Shown one piece after another: positions 31,159-43,191 of a stretch of 64,000 nt of DNA. A program made the translations under genes and the position numbers. The stretch lies in contig QXEO01000734.1 in the NCBI GenBank assembly GCA_007115705.1, positions 1,957,430 through 2,021,429 on the forward strand, read 5' to 3'. Every line of letters begins with the position of its first letter. Position 1 is the stretch's first letter. Below the pieces are notes generated by a model. It was not told the origin of the DNA. It worked only from the letters and a program-made list of their open reading frames with translations, and did no database searches. Source of the stretch: Dactylis glomerata (taxonomy: Eukaryota > Streptophyta > Magnoliopsida > Poales > Poaceae).

Positions 31159-31992
31159 CTCCCTACTCTAATTTTTTTTAACAAACTCATAAAAAGTGAT
31201 TTTAAGACAAGCAAATGTAGGAAACTACTATAGTGAGTTACTAGAGAGCTAACATGCATCAAAATAACAATTCTAAGCAATAGAACAAGCATGCATACTC
31301 ATTTATCCTATCACCTACAATGCTAAAATACTCAAGAAATACTTCACCAAAAGAAATTCTACTTGGACAAGTGGAGGAGTCACATACCGGAGAACAAATT
31401 CTCCAAATTTCAGCAGAAATGTTGGGCTGAGCAAGGAGATCGAAAAATTGAGGTGAAGAACAGCAAGTACTCGGGTTTGAGCTGAGTGTGTCGTTGTTTT
31501 CGGGAGAGAGAAAGAGCAGGGGAGGAATAGATAAGTGAGGGGCCAGGTGGGGCCCTCTCACGCCTGGGTGGCGCGGCCAGGGCTGGGCCGCGCCACCTAT
31601 GTGTGAGGTGGCGTGGCAACCCCTCCTGGTGCCTCCCAGGTGTCTCTCTGCCCCATTTTTGACATAAAAATTTATAAAGAATTTTCTGGAATTTTTCGAG
31701 AAACTTTATTTTCGAGGATTTTTCAGAAATTGGCATATCGATAAAAATCAGAAAAACGAGCATGAAAAGATTTCAAACAAATCAAAACTAAGCATGCAGC
31801 AACTCTGAGATACTCTTAATCATGCAACTAAACTGAAGGAACAAAATTGATGAAAGTAAATACAAGTGAGGTGGAGTGGATGCGGTGAAAATGAAGTTTC
31901 GTTCATATAAAATCACTTTGTTAACAAGGTTGATCAAGTCTTGTTCCCAAACTAACTTTATATGAGGAAAAACTTTGCACTTCACTAAATGC
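31159..31992 (-). promoter_or_regulatory. E3 internal region with an LTR-like segment, candidate promoter and leader intron
   Basis: Positions 31555-31610 (ctgggtggcgcggccaggg, ctgggccgcgccacc) closely resemble the LTR stretch near 27760-27800. Downstream on the minus strand come a pyrimidine-rich leader, a consensus-like donor (ccg then gtatgtga, near 31382) and an acceptor-like gag just before the ATG at 31158. This suggests a separate spliced transcript for the Athila ORF-1-like gene, but it is an inference. Confidence 0.4.
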
Positions 31993-34656
31993 TTATGTTG
32001 CCTCAACTTTGATAGGTATAGTCCCAACCATAACAATTTGATATTCTTCCTTGGGCTTTCGCTCTGAACAAATGATTTGACCAACTTTGATGGTCTCAAC
32101 ATGCTTGATTGAATTTAGAGCATTCTTCCTATCAATCTTCTTGGGAAAATAAACCGTATACTCTTTGTCATTAACATTAAAAGTGACTTTTCCTTGATTG
32201 CAATTAATAACAACACCTGCAGTATTTAGAAAAGGTCTCCCAAGAATAATAGACATATTATCATCTTCAGGCATTTCCAACACAACAAAGTCAGTTAAAA
32301 TCAAACAACTGTTAGCAACTTGAACAAGAACATTTTCACATATACCAAGAGGAATGGTAGTAGACTTATCAGCCATCTGCAAAGATATATCAGTTGATAC
32401 CAATTTTTCTAAATCAAGTCTCTTATAAAGAGAGAAAGGCATGACACTAACTCCAGCTCCCAAATCACATAAAGCAGTTCTAACATAGTTATTTTTAATG
32501 GAGCAAGGAATAGTAGGTATACCTAGATCTCCAAGCTTCTCCGGTACTTTACCATCAAAAGAATAATTAGCAAGTAAAGTGGAAATTTCCTCACTAGGAA
32601 TTTTCCTTTTGTTAGTGACAATATCTTTCATATATTTTGCATAAGGAGGCATTCTAATAGCATCAGTCAAAGGAATTTGCAAAAATAAAGGTCTCATCCA
32701 TTCACAAAACCTGTTGTAGTGTTCTTCTTCCTTGGACTTGTGTTTCTTACTAGGAAAAGGCATTGGTTTCTGTACCCAAGGTTCTCTCTCTTTACCATGC
32801 TTGTTGGCAATGAAGTCTTCTTTGGTGTACTTTGCATTCTTGTCAATCTTCTCCGGTTCTTCTTCAACTTCTTCTTCAACTTCTTCTTTATCGGAAGCAT
32901 CTCCTGGTTCAGTTTCAGCATCAGAAATAGAAACACTGTTAGGATCTTTACCTGCATCAGAGGATTCTGCAGTTGTTTTATGCTTCTTCTTCTTCTTCTT
33001 CTTCTTAGAAGGAATATCATCATTTGAAGTGCGTTGAGAATCTTGCTCAGCCCTCTTAGGATGTCCTTCAGGATATAATGGATCTTGAGTAGCAGCGCCA
33101 CTTCTTGTGCGTATTTCGCATGCTTGCTTCTCTCTTGCGACATTAACTAGCAAGTCTTTTTGCACCTTGGTAAGCTGATCATTTTGTGTTTGAACCATTT
33201 GAAAATGTTTAACAAGTATCTTCACATCATTGGCGGTTCTCTCCACCATATCCTGCAACTTGTTAATAGCTCTAGAATTTTCCAACAGATGATTATGCAC
33301 CATTCTATTAAAATTTTCTTGCTTAACAATAAAATTATCAATTTCATCTAAGCATTGATCAGGAGGTTTAGTATAAGGAATATCTCTTTCATCAAAGCGT
33401 TGGAGAGAGTGTACCTCAATAGTAGATGAGTGAGGGATTGGCTTACATAATTCTTCTATAGGAGGTAAATTCTTCACATCTTCGGCATTAATACCTTTCT
33501 CCTTAAGAGATTTCTTAGCTTCCCTCATAACTTCATCATTTCATTCAATCATCCCTCTCTTCTTCGGCGTAGGCTCTGTAGATGGCGCAGGGGTTGGTGC
33601 TGGTGTTGGCTCAACTAAAGTCCAATCATCATGATTCCGGCTTATTTTAGCTATTAATTCTTCAGCTTCGGCCGTAGTTCTTTCCCTAAAAACACAACCA
33701 GCACAACTATCCAAATATGACTTAGATTCATCCGTTAGTCCATTATAAAAAATATCAAGGAGTTCATTTTTAGGCAATGGTTCTTTAGGCAAAGCTCTAA
33801 TTAAAGAACAAAACCTTGTCCAAGATTCAGGCAATATCTCTCATTTTCCCTGTTCAAAATCAAAGATTTTCTGCACAGCAGCATGTTGAGCACTAGCAGG
33901 AAAATATTTCTGAAAGAAAGCATTAACCAAAGCAATAGGACTAGTAAGAGATCCAGGAGACAAGCTATTAAACCAATTTTTAGCACCATCTTTCAACGAG
34001 AAAGGAAAAATCTTAGCAACAAAGTAAGTGCGGAGCTTAATATCATCAGAAAACAAGTTACTCAAAGTAGAAAGCTCATTCATGTGCCCCATAGCACTCT
34101 CATCTTTAGTACCACAAAAAGGAGTTTTCTCAACAATAGATATGTAAGATAAATCCAAAGAGAAATCATAATCCTTGTCTCTAATATTTATGGGAGAAGC
34201 AGCAAACTTAGGATCAGGAGACAAATTATATCTAACAGAACGTCTTGCAAGAAGTTCTTTAACATTACCAGCATTACGAGCAGCACGTGCTTCAGCAATA
34301 AAATCATCATTAAGCTCAATATAAGCATCATCATCATAATCATCACTAGGACATTCCCTAGACTCAGGTGAACTAACAGGTGTAACAGTGGTGTTTCCCA
34401 ACTTAGCTCTAGCAATAGTAGCATCTAAAAAGGAACCTAGTGAACCAGTCTCATCAAGCACAGTAGAAGCATCATCTAAATTATCAGTGGCATTCTCAAT
34501 CTCAGCAGAAGTAGTAGCTGTAGCGTGTGGGTGTGGTGGTGTAAGCAACTTACTCATAACAGATGGTGAATCAAGAGCAACAGAGGTGTTGAGAGTCGTA
34601 CCTCTTCTTGTAGTGGATGGCAATATAGGAACTTTTCCATCACGAGGTTTACCCAT
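31993..34656 (-). pseudogene. gag: E3 gag-protease polyprotein, two in-frame stops
   Basis: The frame starts at ATG 34656 (MGKPRDGKVPIL), 60 bp after the primer binding site. It contains an acidic N-terminal half, the Athila gag core (PFSLKDGAKNWFNSLSPGSL, FFQKYFPASAQHAAV), and then an SWTRFCSLIRALP block. A (CTT)8 tract encodes eight lysines, and the protease follows (ALCDLGAGVSVMPFSLYKRL, with ILGRPFLNTAGVVI). TGA codons at 33843-33841 and 33543-33541 interrupt an otherwise continuous frame. Both fit C-to-T change. The frame ends naturally at 31993 right after protease, and polymerase does not follow. Confidence 0.88.
32983..33006 (+). repeat. (CTT)8 microsatellite in E3 gag
   Basis: Eight perfect CTT units encode a run of eight lysines on the minus strand, a likely length-variable site. 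Confidence 0.95.
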
Positions 34657-34715
34657 GATGAAAGGATTGCAGCGAACAATATGAATACCAAGTGAACTTA
34701 CAAATAAAGCTATGG

Positions 34716-34733
34716 TCCCCGGCAACGGCGCCA
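34716..34733 (-). other. E3 primer binding site
   Basis: On the minus strand tggcgccgttgccgggga lies 11 bases inside the 5' LTR. This form is usually read as complementary to tRNA-Asp in grass Gypsy elements. Confidence 0.88.
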
Positions 34734-34744
34734 GAAAATAGTCT

Positions 34745-36141
34745 TGATGACCCACAAGTATAGGGGATCGCAACAGTCTTCGAGGGAAGTATTACCCAAA
34801 TTTATTGATTCGACACAAGGGGAGCCAAAGAATATATGTAAGCCTTAACAGATGAGTTGTCAATTCAGCTGCACCTGGAAACAATCTCGCTCGTAGTGGT
34901 TTATCAGTAGCAACAGTTTTATAGTGGTGACAGTAGTAAAACAGTAACAGCAGTAGTAAAATAGCAGCGGTAATAGTAACAGTTGTAAATAGTAGGAACA
35001 AATACTGTAGGCATAGGGATGGATTACGGGCGTTGCATGGATAAGATAATTCATGAAATCAATGAGACATGGGCATTGCAGATAAATAATGATAAAGCAT
35101 CCTAGTACAAACAATCATAGGCATGTGTTCCGTAAATAGTCGTACGTGCTCACAAGGAGAAACTTGCACGACATCTTTTGTCCTACCAGCCTGTTGCAGC
35201 AGGGCCTCTAGGGAAACTACTGGTAATTAAGGTACTCCTTTTAATAGAGTACCGGAGCAAAGCATTAGCACTCGGTGAACACATGTGATCCTCACATCAT
35301 AGCCATCCCCTCCGGTTATCCCAATTTCTGTCACTTTGGGGCCTCGGGTTCCGGACAACAAAATGTGTATACAACTTGTAGGTAAGACCATAAACAACAA
35401 GTATCATCATAGAAATAATAACATGTTCAGATCTGAAATCATGGCACTCGGGCCCAAAGTGACAAGCATTAAGCACAACAAGTTGCAACAATGTCATAGG
35501 CACTAAATAAAGATACTAGGCACTATGCCCTAACAATCTCATATTAAATTACATGAATAATCTCATCCAATCCCTACCATCCCCTCACCTACAGCGGGGG
35601 AATTACTCACACATGGATGGGGGAATCATGGATGGTTGATGGAGGAGCGTCGGTGATGATGGTGATGAAGATCTCCTCCGAATCCCCGTCCCGGCAGGGT
35701 GCCAGAACGGAGTTTCTGGTTCTGAATCGCGGTTTCTGATGGCGGCGGCGCAACGGAAGTCTATCTGGGAAAAACGCCGTCTCCCCGATATTATGTCGTC
35801 AGAGGGTATATGTAGGCGAGAGGGGAGGCCGAGAGGACGGCTGGGTCCTCCTCATGCCAGGGTGGCGCGGCCAGGGCTAGGCCGCGCCACCAGTGTGTGA
35901 GGGCCCCTCGAGCCTTCTCTCTGCCCCGTCTTCTGGCTCCGTGGGTCTTCTGGTGAAATAGGATTTTTCATGATTTTTCCCGAATTTTTACTAAAAGTTG
36001 GATTTCTGCACAAAAACGAGACACCAGAGCAATTCTGCTGAAAACTGCGTCAGTCCGTGTTAGTTGCATTCAAAACACACAAATTAGAGGAGAAACAATA
36101 GCAAAAGTGTTCGGGAAAGTAGATACGTTTTGGACGTATCA
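34745..36141 (-). repeat. E3 5' LTR
   Basis: 1397 bp, same ends as the 3' LTR, about 98% identical by eye. Duplication ggatc follows at 36142. Confidence 0.95.
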
Positions 36142-36466
36142 GGATCACAACACCCGTCTCTGCTCAAAGCCGTGTTTTCCTTTAGCTGGACCTACAAGTG
36201 AGAACAGGTGATGTGCACCATTCGCTTGTTGGGTCAACCATGCTTTTTTGTTGCTCAACTGCTGGGGGAGCCCTTTGCGTGGTCGCGGGCAGGGCTCCGA
36301 TGTCCTCCTCTTCTGGTACGGCGGATGGCTTGGACAGCTTCTCGACGAAGGTTCCCGCAGGAACTGGTAATCCCTTTGGCAGCTATTTGGGACAGTTCCT
36401 TCATGACGGCGTCCTGTCCATGGGGGACGTGCTCCAGCTTGAGACTGCAGAAGTGGGGCTCAAGCT
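36142..36466. other. E2 internal DNA after E3
   Basis: It begins with the right copy of the ggatc duplication and finishes the unassigned open frame that was cut by E3 (to about 36200). The rest lies downstream of the RNase H remnant on the minus strand. No further gene was recognised. Confidence 0.4.
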
Positions 36467-37060
36467 CTACATTTCGCCCGCGTACGCCCTCATCAGCAAG
36501 CTCATACCAGCCCCGTCTGCTTGGCCAACCGTCAGCTGGGAGTCGCCGCGAATGGCGAGGTGGGTGACACCCAGCCCCATGGCGATCCTCAGGCCGGCTA
36601 GCAGGCCTTCACACTCCGATGTGCTGCTGGCGCAGTCTTCCCGGGAGAAAGCTAGTTGGACGACATACTTGAGGTGCTGGCCCGTGGGCGAGACCAGGTG
36701 TACGCCAGCCCCCAAGCCTTCCCGGGACTGGGTGGCATCAAAGTAGGCAACCCAGTTGTCAAGGTCTTCTTCTCCGAGCACTCATCTTCTTATTGGTGCC
36801 AAACCTGAGCCGGACGGCTCAGGGGAGCCCCCAGCTCTTGGTCTGTCAAGATCCAGGGGAGCTGTGCATGTCCGCACAGCCTTGGGGTAGCTTGAGGACA
36901 TGATGGAGGGCATAGCCCAAATGGCATGCAGTGCCTTGTAGGTTGCCTCAAACACTCGGTGGGTCTCTTCCTCCGTAGCATCGAAATCCCAGTGATCAGG
37001 ACCGAAAGGTTCTGGGGAGGAATGCTTCCTGGCCCAACACAGGTCTCGAGCCGTGCCCAC
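36467..37060 (-). pseudogene. E2 archaeal-type RNase H remnant
   Basis: The minus-strand frame 37060-36782 continues in the same frame after one TGA (36784-36782) into 36781-36467. The second part is the aRNH fold: WVAYFDATQSREGLGAGVHL, SECEGLLAGLRIAM, LAIRGDSQLTVGQ. These give the first Asp, the Glu and the second Asp. The final Asp block is missing because the frame ends at 36467. This identifies E2 as Tat lineage and minus-oriented. Integrase, expected just downstream, was not seen. Confidence 0.75.
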
Positions 37061-37526
37061 CGGCGTGGCCAGGCGTGGTTCTACTTCTGAAGGTTCCCCA
37101 GGAGAGTGCCCGAGCGCACTAGGCAGGGAAGCAAGGTATCGCCACCACAGGTGGCCATGGCATTCCCCGTCTATTCCCTTGCTCCTCCTCCTCAGCCGCC
37201 TGCTATGGCAAGGTAGTCACCTCATCCCCGGGGAGCCCTTCCCGGATGGCCACGGTAGGCACCACGCCCAGGCCGGGCTCCCGCGAGGCCTTATCCCCGG
37301 CCACAAGGCCCACCCGGGTAGGAGGCCTTGCCGGGGCAATCGAGTGACCAGTGGCTGGGCTGGCCACACTCCTAGTAACCATGGGCAGCTCCCCTGGTAG
37401 CACGCTCCGTGAGGCGCCTCTGGCGGCTCTCCACCAAGCCATTGAGGTGGCGGCAAGCCGACATGTTGTGGAGGCTTGTCTCGCACAGAGGGCACCACTT
37501 CCACAGGGCCGGCACCACGGTGGGAT
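37061..37526 (-). other. E2 internal remnant, coding origin likely
   Basis: GC-rich minus-strand frames, for example VVPTVAIREGLPGDEVTTLP at about 37263-37205, without a domain I can name. They lie between the RNase H remnant and the E4 insertion. The last five bases, gggat (37522-37526), are the left duplication of E4. Confidence 0.4.
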
Positions 37527-39177
37527 TGATATGTCTCAAACGTATCTATAATTTTTGATGCTCCATGCTTGTTATTACACCATTTGCTAAGTGTTTTGTT
37601 ACACTTCGTGGCATTTTTATGCATTTTCCGGAACTAACCTATTAACGAGATGCCACACCGTCAGTTCCCTGTTTTCTGTTGTTTTTGTGTTTCAGAAAAG
37701 TTACACATGAAATATTCTCAAAATTGGACAAAACAAAAGCCGAACCTCCTATTATTTAACGAAGCTTCCAGAAGACCGAAGAGGAGATGGAGGGGGGCCA
37801 CGGGCCAGCCACACAATAGGGCAGCGCGGCCAGCACCTGGCCCACGCCCCCTATGTGTGAGGCCGCCCTAGTCCACCTCTGACATTGTCCCTTCGCCTAT
37901 AAAGACCCCCTGATGGGAAAAACCTAAGTACCCGATCAATTTTCTAGAAACACATCGCGATCCGCCGTCATCGTCGACCCGAGATCGGGACGGTCCAGAA
38001 GCTCTTCCCGGCACCCTGCCACAGAGGGGAATCGCCATCGGAGGTCTTCTTCATCGCCATGCTTGCCTCCGGTGTGATGAGTGAGTAGTCTACCTTGGAC
38101 TATGGGTCCATAGCAGTAGCTAGATGGTTGTCTTCTCCACCATGTGCTTCATGTTTAGATCTCGTGAGCTGCCCTACATGATCGAGATCATCTTTGTGTA
38201 ATTCTACATGTTGTGTTTGTTGGGATCCGATGAATATTGGTGTTATGTTGAGTTGATGTGCTGAATCATATATCTTATGTTATCTCTATGTTGTTTATGA
38301 TCTTGCATGCTCTCCGTTGTTAGTAGCTATCTTGGCCAAGTAGATACTAGTGACTCCAAGAGGGGGTATTTATGCTCAATAGTTGGGTTCATGCCTCTAT
38401 TTAATCTGGGGGAGTGACAGAAACCTCTAAGGTTGTAGATGTGTTGTTGCCACTAGGGAGAAAACAACATTCTTGTGTCTAAGGACATTTATTTTGTTTT
38501 GTTTACATTATACTCTTTGCTTAATGCAGTTATCTGTTGTTCGCAACTTAATACTTTTGGGGTCCTCGGATGATTCCCCGTGAGTGGATTATTAGTCATA
38601 GATGCAGTTCGATGGCGGTCTATGTATTTTGTTGTAATGCCCAGAGTAAATCTCATAGTGATCCTCGCGACATATGCATGTTATCTTTATTCTATCAATT
38701 GCCCAACTATAATTTGTTTATCCAGCATGTTGTTATTTATTTTATGGAGAGACACCACTAGTGAACTGTGGACCCCGGTCCAATTTCCTTTACATTGTTA
38801 CACCGTTTTACTATTACTCGCACTGTTTACTTTCTCGCATACTACTATTGCTTTCCACTCGATACGCTCATTCCTTTGTTTACAGCAAACCGGTGAGATT
38901 GACAACCTCATCGTAAGTTGGGAGCAAAGTTCTTGGTTGTGTTGTGTGCAGGTTCCGCGTTGCTACTAGTTGAAGATGCGCTAACAAGTTTCGTAAACGG
39001 CGCCCTTGTTGGAGTGTCACGAAGCTAGCAAGCATCACCTTCTTAAGTTTGCCTTTCTCCTACTGGACTGACAAACCTTGGTTTCTTACTGAGGGAAAAC
39101 TGATGCTGTGCTCATCATACCTTCCTCTTGGGGTTCCCAACTGGTCGGTGATCTATATATCAACACCGTCCGCATCA
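37527..39177 (+). repeat. E4 5' LTR
   Basis: 1651 bp. It starts tgatatgtctcaaacgtatc and ends caacaccgtccgcatca. A TATA-like tataaaga lies near 37899. The segment aacggcgcccttgttgg near 38996-39012 resembles a primer binding site inside the LTR. Confidence 0.94.
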
Positions 39178-39186
39178 AGCTGTTTT

Positions 39187-39205
39187 CCGGCGCCATTGCC
39201 GCGGA
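39187..39205 (+). other. E4 primer binding site, degenerate
   Basis: ccggcgccattgccgcgga, about 10 bases after the LTR. It differs from the tggcgccgttgccgggga of E3 and E6 at about three positions. The mismatches may be post-insertion. Confidence 0.7.
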
Positions 39206-39362
39206 GGAAGAAGACTTCTGTAAGGGGAGTTTCGCACGCACATCCTTTACTTTGTTTATTGTTTTGCTTTACTTTACTTTTGCGTGCATCATTTTATCAA
39301 AAATACAAAAAATTAGTTTCCTTTATAGTTGCTTCTACTTGTTTGCTTTTAGCTTTGCTAGA

Positions 39363-40294
39363 ATGGGTACTCATGAGAATACCAAGTTGTGTGATTTTAC
39401 TAGCACTAATAATAGTGATTTTATCTGCACTCCTATTGCGCCACCTGCTCCTGCTGCCGATTTTTTTGAGATTAAAACTACTTTATTGAACCTTGTTATG
39501 AAAGAGCAATTTTCTGGTGCTAGTACTGATGATGCTGCAGCTCATCTCAACAATTTTGTTGAGCTATGTGAGATGCAGAAATATAAGGATGTAGAGAGTG
39601 ATATTATTAAGCTTAAGTTGTTTCCTTTTTCTTCGAGAGGAAAAGCTAAGGATTGGTTGCTGTCTTTGCCTAAAAATAGTATTGATTCATGGGCTAAGTG
39701 TAAGGATGCTTTTATTAGAAGATACTATCCTCTTGCTAAGATTATAGCTTTGTGTAGTAATATTATGAAGTTTAGCCAGTTTGATAATGAATATGTTGCT
39801 CAGGCTTGGGAAAGAATGAAATCTTTGATAAAGAATTGCCCTACTCATGGACTGACTACTTGGATGATTGTCCAAACTTTTTATGCAGGACTGAATTTTT
39901 CTTCAAGGAACCTATTGGGTTCAGTTGCTAGAGGCACTTTTATGTCCCTTACCTTGAGCGCCGCAACAAAGTTTCTCGACAATATGATGGTAAATTATTC
40001 TGAATGGCACACCGAGAGAGCTCCGCAAGGTAAGAAGGTAAATTCTGTTGAGGAAACCTCTTCCTTGAGTGATAAGATTGATGCTATTATGCTTATGCTT
40101 TCTAATGGTAGGACTCATGTAGATCCTAATAATGTTCCTTTGGCCTCTTTGGTTGCTCAAGAAGAGCATGTTGATGTAAACTTTATTAGAAATAATAATT
40201 TTAACAACAATGCTTATTGGAACAATTTTGCTAGTAACAGTTATAGGCCGTATCCTTCTACCAATGGTAATGGTTATGGTAACTCTTATGGTAA
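39363..40294 (+). pseudogene. gag: E4 gag, N-terminal part, cut by a Helitron
   Basis: The ATG at 39363 opens MGTHENTKLCDFTSTNNSDF. The Athila-type gag core follows: AAAHLNNFVELCEMQKY, KLKLFPFSSRGKAKDWLLSL, WAKCKDAFIRRYYP and WERMKSLIKNCPTHGL, ending in an asparagine/tyrosine-rich tail (NAYWNNFASNSYRPYP). At 40294 the reading frame enters the Helitron and stops soon after (40331). The continuation lies at 43221, in the same frame once the Helitron is removed. Confidence 0.9.
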
Positions 40295-40825
40295 TCTATT
40301 ATATACTAAAAGCACAATACGGGAGGTCTAAAATAAAGACACGAGGTTAATCCACATCATCAAAATAATAATGATTGTTAGATCTAAAATTTACGGTAGA
40401 GATTAAAAGATAAAAAGAGTTACGTAACATAGAGGATGCGTACCAAAAAGTCCACTGCTGCCACGTACGAGAAAAAAAAACAACCAAAACAGCCTGGCGA
40501 TACAAGCGAAGAAGGAAAGGGAGCAAACACATCGATTGAATGAAAACCCACCTTCGTATACAAAAACAGCTAGCCCAACGGACAGGACATGGTACGTTTC
40601 ATGCATGGTCAAGTGAATTAGTACGTGACATAATAAACTGCATATACAAGTGCATTGAAGGAGACAGCAATACTGCTACTTAGGAGTACAAAACGTTAAA
40701 AAACATATATATAAGAATTTTTTTGTAAATATTTTACTCCATTCATATGTCTTCTAAAATTTCCACATGAAGAATATAGAAAGTTCAAATAATAATTAGG
40801 AAAATAATATTTGTATCATTATAGA

Positions 40826-40910
40826 CACAATACGATAAAATAGAGACACGAGGTTAATCCACATTATTAAAATTATTTTAACTATTAGATCTATAATTTA
40901 CAGCTAGGAT
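40826..40910 (+). repeat. Internal copy of the Helitron 5' region
   Basis: cacaata.g, agacacgaggttaatccaca, attagatct and aatttac recur in the same order as at 40314-40400. The second copy is diverged. It may be the truncated 5' end of a related Helitron. Confidence 0.75.
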
Positions 40911-43191
40911 TTAGCAAGAAATAACATAACTTATTGTGAAGTTCGTGCCTAACACGAACCGTGAACGCAAACCACGTTTTACTTTTAGCTAGACAATACG
41001 TTTGATCACGTTTAATATTGAGAATATGTAATAATGCTCTGCCACGACTAGAACGTATGGCCGGTGTGGAGACGGAATAGATGCGTTCCATTTTAAAAAA
41101 CATAACCCTATGTACGTACGAGACTGCTAGCAATTTTGGTAAAACATAGTCCGCAAGAAAAAATAAAGAGAAAACAAGCTGAATCGTGGTGGAGATAAAG
41201 TACAAGAGCTAGCTACCTAATTAGTAAAAGAGATCTGCATGAAAAAAAACAAGCCGGGACATGGTGGATATAAAGTGTAAACATATTCGAACATATTCCT
41301 CTGTTTTTTATTTATGATCTTTCAGAGTTTTGTAAAAATCATCCTATTCTGATTTCATATTTTTTAGGGTGATATCTTTTTCTATATATTTCGTCAAACT
41401 TTTTAAAATGTTGATAGTTTATATATATATTCTCAAACTTTATAAAGTTTGATTATGACTAAATCCAGAATACATGATAATTCTGAATAGAGAATTAAAT
41501 TATTTCTATGAATGAGTACACATAAATGATAAACTTATTCGACTGTCATACGATCAACATACGTACAAAACACCTGAAGAAGTTTGTAGTCGAGGAACTT
41601 TGAAATTAATGAAGGCATGACATTAATCGCACTATGTATATGTGTTTCTATGATTGAGTACATATAAATGAAAATTTTATTTAACTACCTTTAGACCAAC
41701 ACAATCACAAAAAGTCTGCGAAGTTCAGACTCATGCGGAAATGCACTTTTAATCCCGTGTGTATGCTCCCTTTATTCGGAAAACAAATTTTGAAATATAA
41801 AAACAATTAGAAAAAATATTCACATGTATATCTTCATATTCTACGTGTTAACACAAGGTATCGTTAAAAGCAGACATTTTTCTTGGCCTGTGCAAAAAAG
41901 ATAAGAAACACGTCGTGAAAAGGCCTATTTTAGTATCAATTTTTTATCATTTTTTACATAGAACACATAAAAAGTCAGTTTTTTAATCGACTTCGTAGGC
42001 TCGTAGGACGTGGAGATATACACAAAACATTTTTTTTGGAGTTTTTTAACATTTTTAAATATATCAAAAATAAATTTCAAATAAAAAGAGCAAATGCATC
42101 TGGGAGCCAAAACGCCTTGTCCAGAGTCATGCAATTCTAAATTAATGCAGCCATGAATAGTCGAACTGCATAAACACCATCGGATCAACGCTCTCACAAA
42201 ACACCTTTAGAATTTTGAAGTTCGTAGTGGTGGAATTTTAAACGAACAAAGTCACGACATTGATCACACTATCGACAGGAGCAAAGTCACCGTAGATTCT
42301 CGCTTCATATGTTTTATATTTGGTATCCACATAGCGTGTCAATACTATTAAGACCTAGAAATCATACGCTTAATTCTTATGAATTATTTGGGCAAATATT
42401 ACTTATTTTGTAAGGCGGACATATTTGGACTGTTGGATGTATCTTTCTCTCATGTAAGAAAATCAACATATGAGAACATATCATTTCAATTTCTTAGTAA
42501 AATTGACGAGTGATTAAGGGTCTTGAACTATATTATCCGACCCGCGTAGTCATTTTGCATAACACAGAAAATACATGTGACAGGATGTGTAGAACCATTG
42601 AATCAATATCAGGTTAAATTAAAAGTTTGAAAAGGTTAGAGTCATACTTCTCTAACTTTGATTATTGATGTATAAAATTATTAACAAAAATTTCAAGAAA
42701 AAATATTTTATCTTTTAGCAGTATATTCATATAAAAAGTAATGGCCAAAGTTCCACCATATTCATGTTTCTAAAACAATGCATATTACAATAGGGAGTGA
42801 GTGAATGCTAGGAAGAAACATCCAAAGAGGTAATTCTCACTATTTAATTTGACCTACCTATTAAGGACGATAGATTGTTCTATCTTAATTCAACCATTTG
42901 TTTATCGAAGATAACTAACCCTGCTACTAATGTAACATCATGAAAGCACTATAGTTCACTTTACAGATCCAGTATCACTTGCATGTGTGTTTTAACATAT
43001 GATATGATAATTATTTTCCCACAAATTCTAGAGTGCCAAAGATGTTACTCACATACGTGATATGTTATTTACCGAAACATTTGCGGTGGTAGTAGCAAAC
43101 CAGTGTAATTTATTGTCAAATAATGGAAAATAATGTGATATCAATAAAACTTTTTTATTTCTCGAGCACTTTAAACCTACCATAGATGATG

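Larger units (their letters stand above)
26645..36141 (-). mobile_element. E3: Athila-lineage, non-autonomous LTR retrotransposon
   Basis: A 9.5-kb element is flanked by ggatc (26640-26644 and 36142-36146). LTRs of about 1.4 kb read, on the element strand, tgatacgtccaaaacgtatc ... cttgtgggtcatca, in the style of Triticeae Sabrina-like Athila elements. Gene order on the minus strand is primer binding site, gag-protease, Athila ORF-1-like protein, polypurine tract. No reverse transcriptase, RNase H or integrase was found in the 6.7-kb interior, so it must borrow them. LTR differences are about 26 substitutions plus one indel by eye (about 1.9%). Confidence 0.93.

Noticed and set aside
32719..33037. 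Phe/Leu/Ser-rich plus-strand frames that look like membrane proteins
   Set aside because: They are the antisense of Lys/Glu-rich gag codons and the (CTT)8 tract.
36198..36746. 182-aa plus-strand frame
   Set aside because: It is the shadow of the minus-strand archaeal RNase H remnant, which has clear active-site motifs.
38570..38969. Frames of 63-129 aa (MIPREWIISHRC..., MYFVVMPRVNL...) that recur in E4, E5 and E6
   Set aside because: They lie within LTRs and recur only because the LTR recurs. They show no domain, and stops and frame changes differ among copies.
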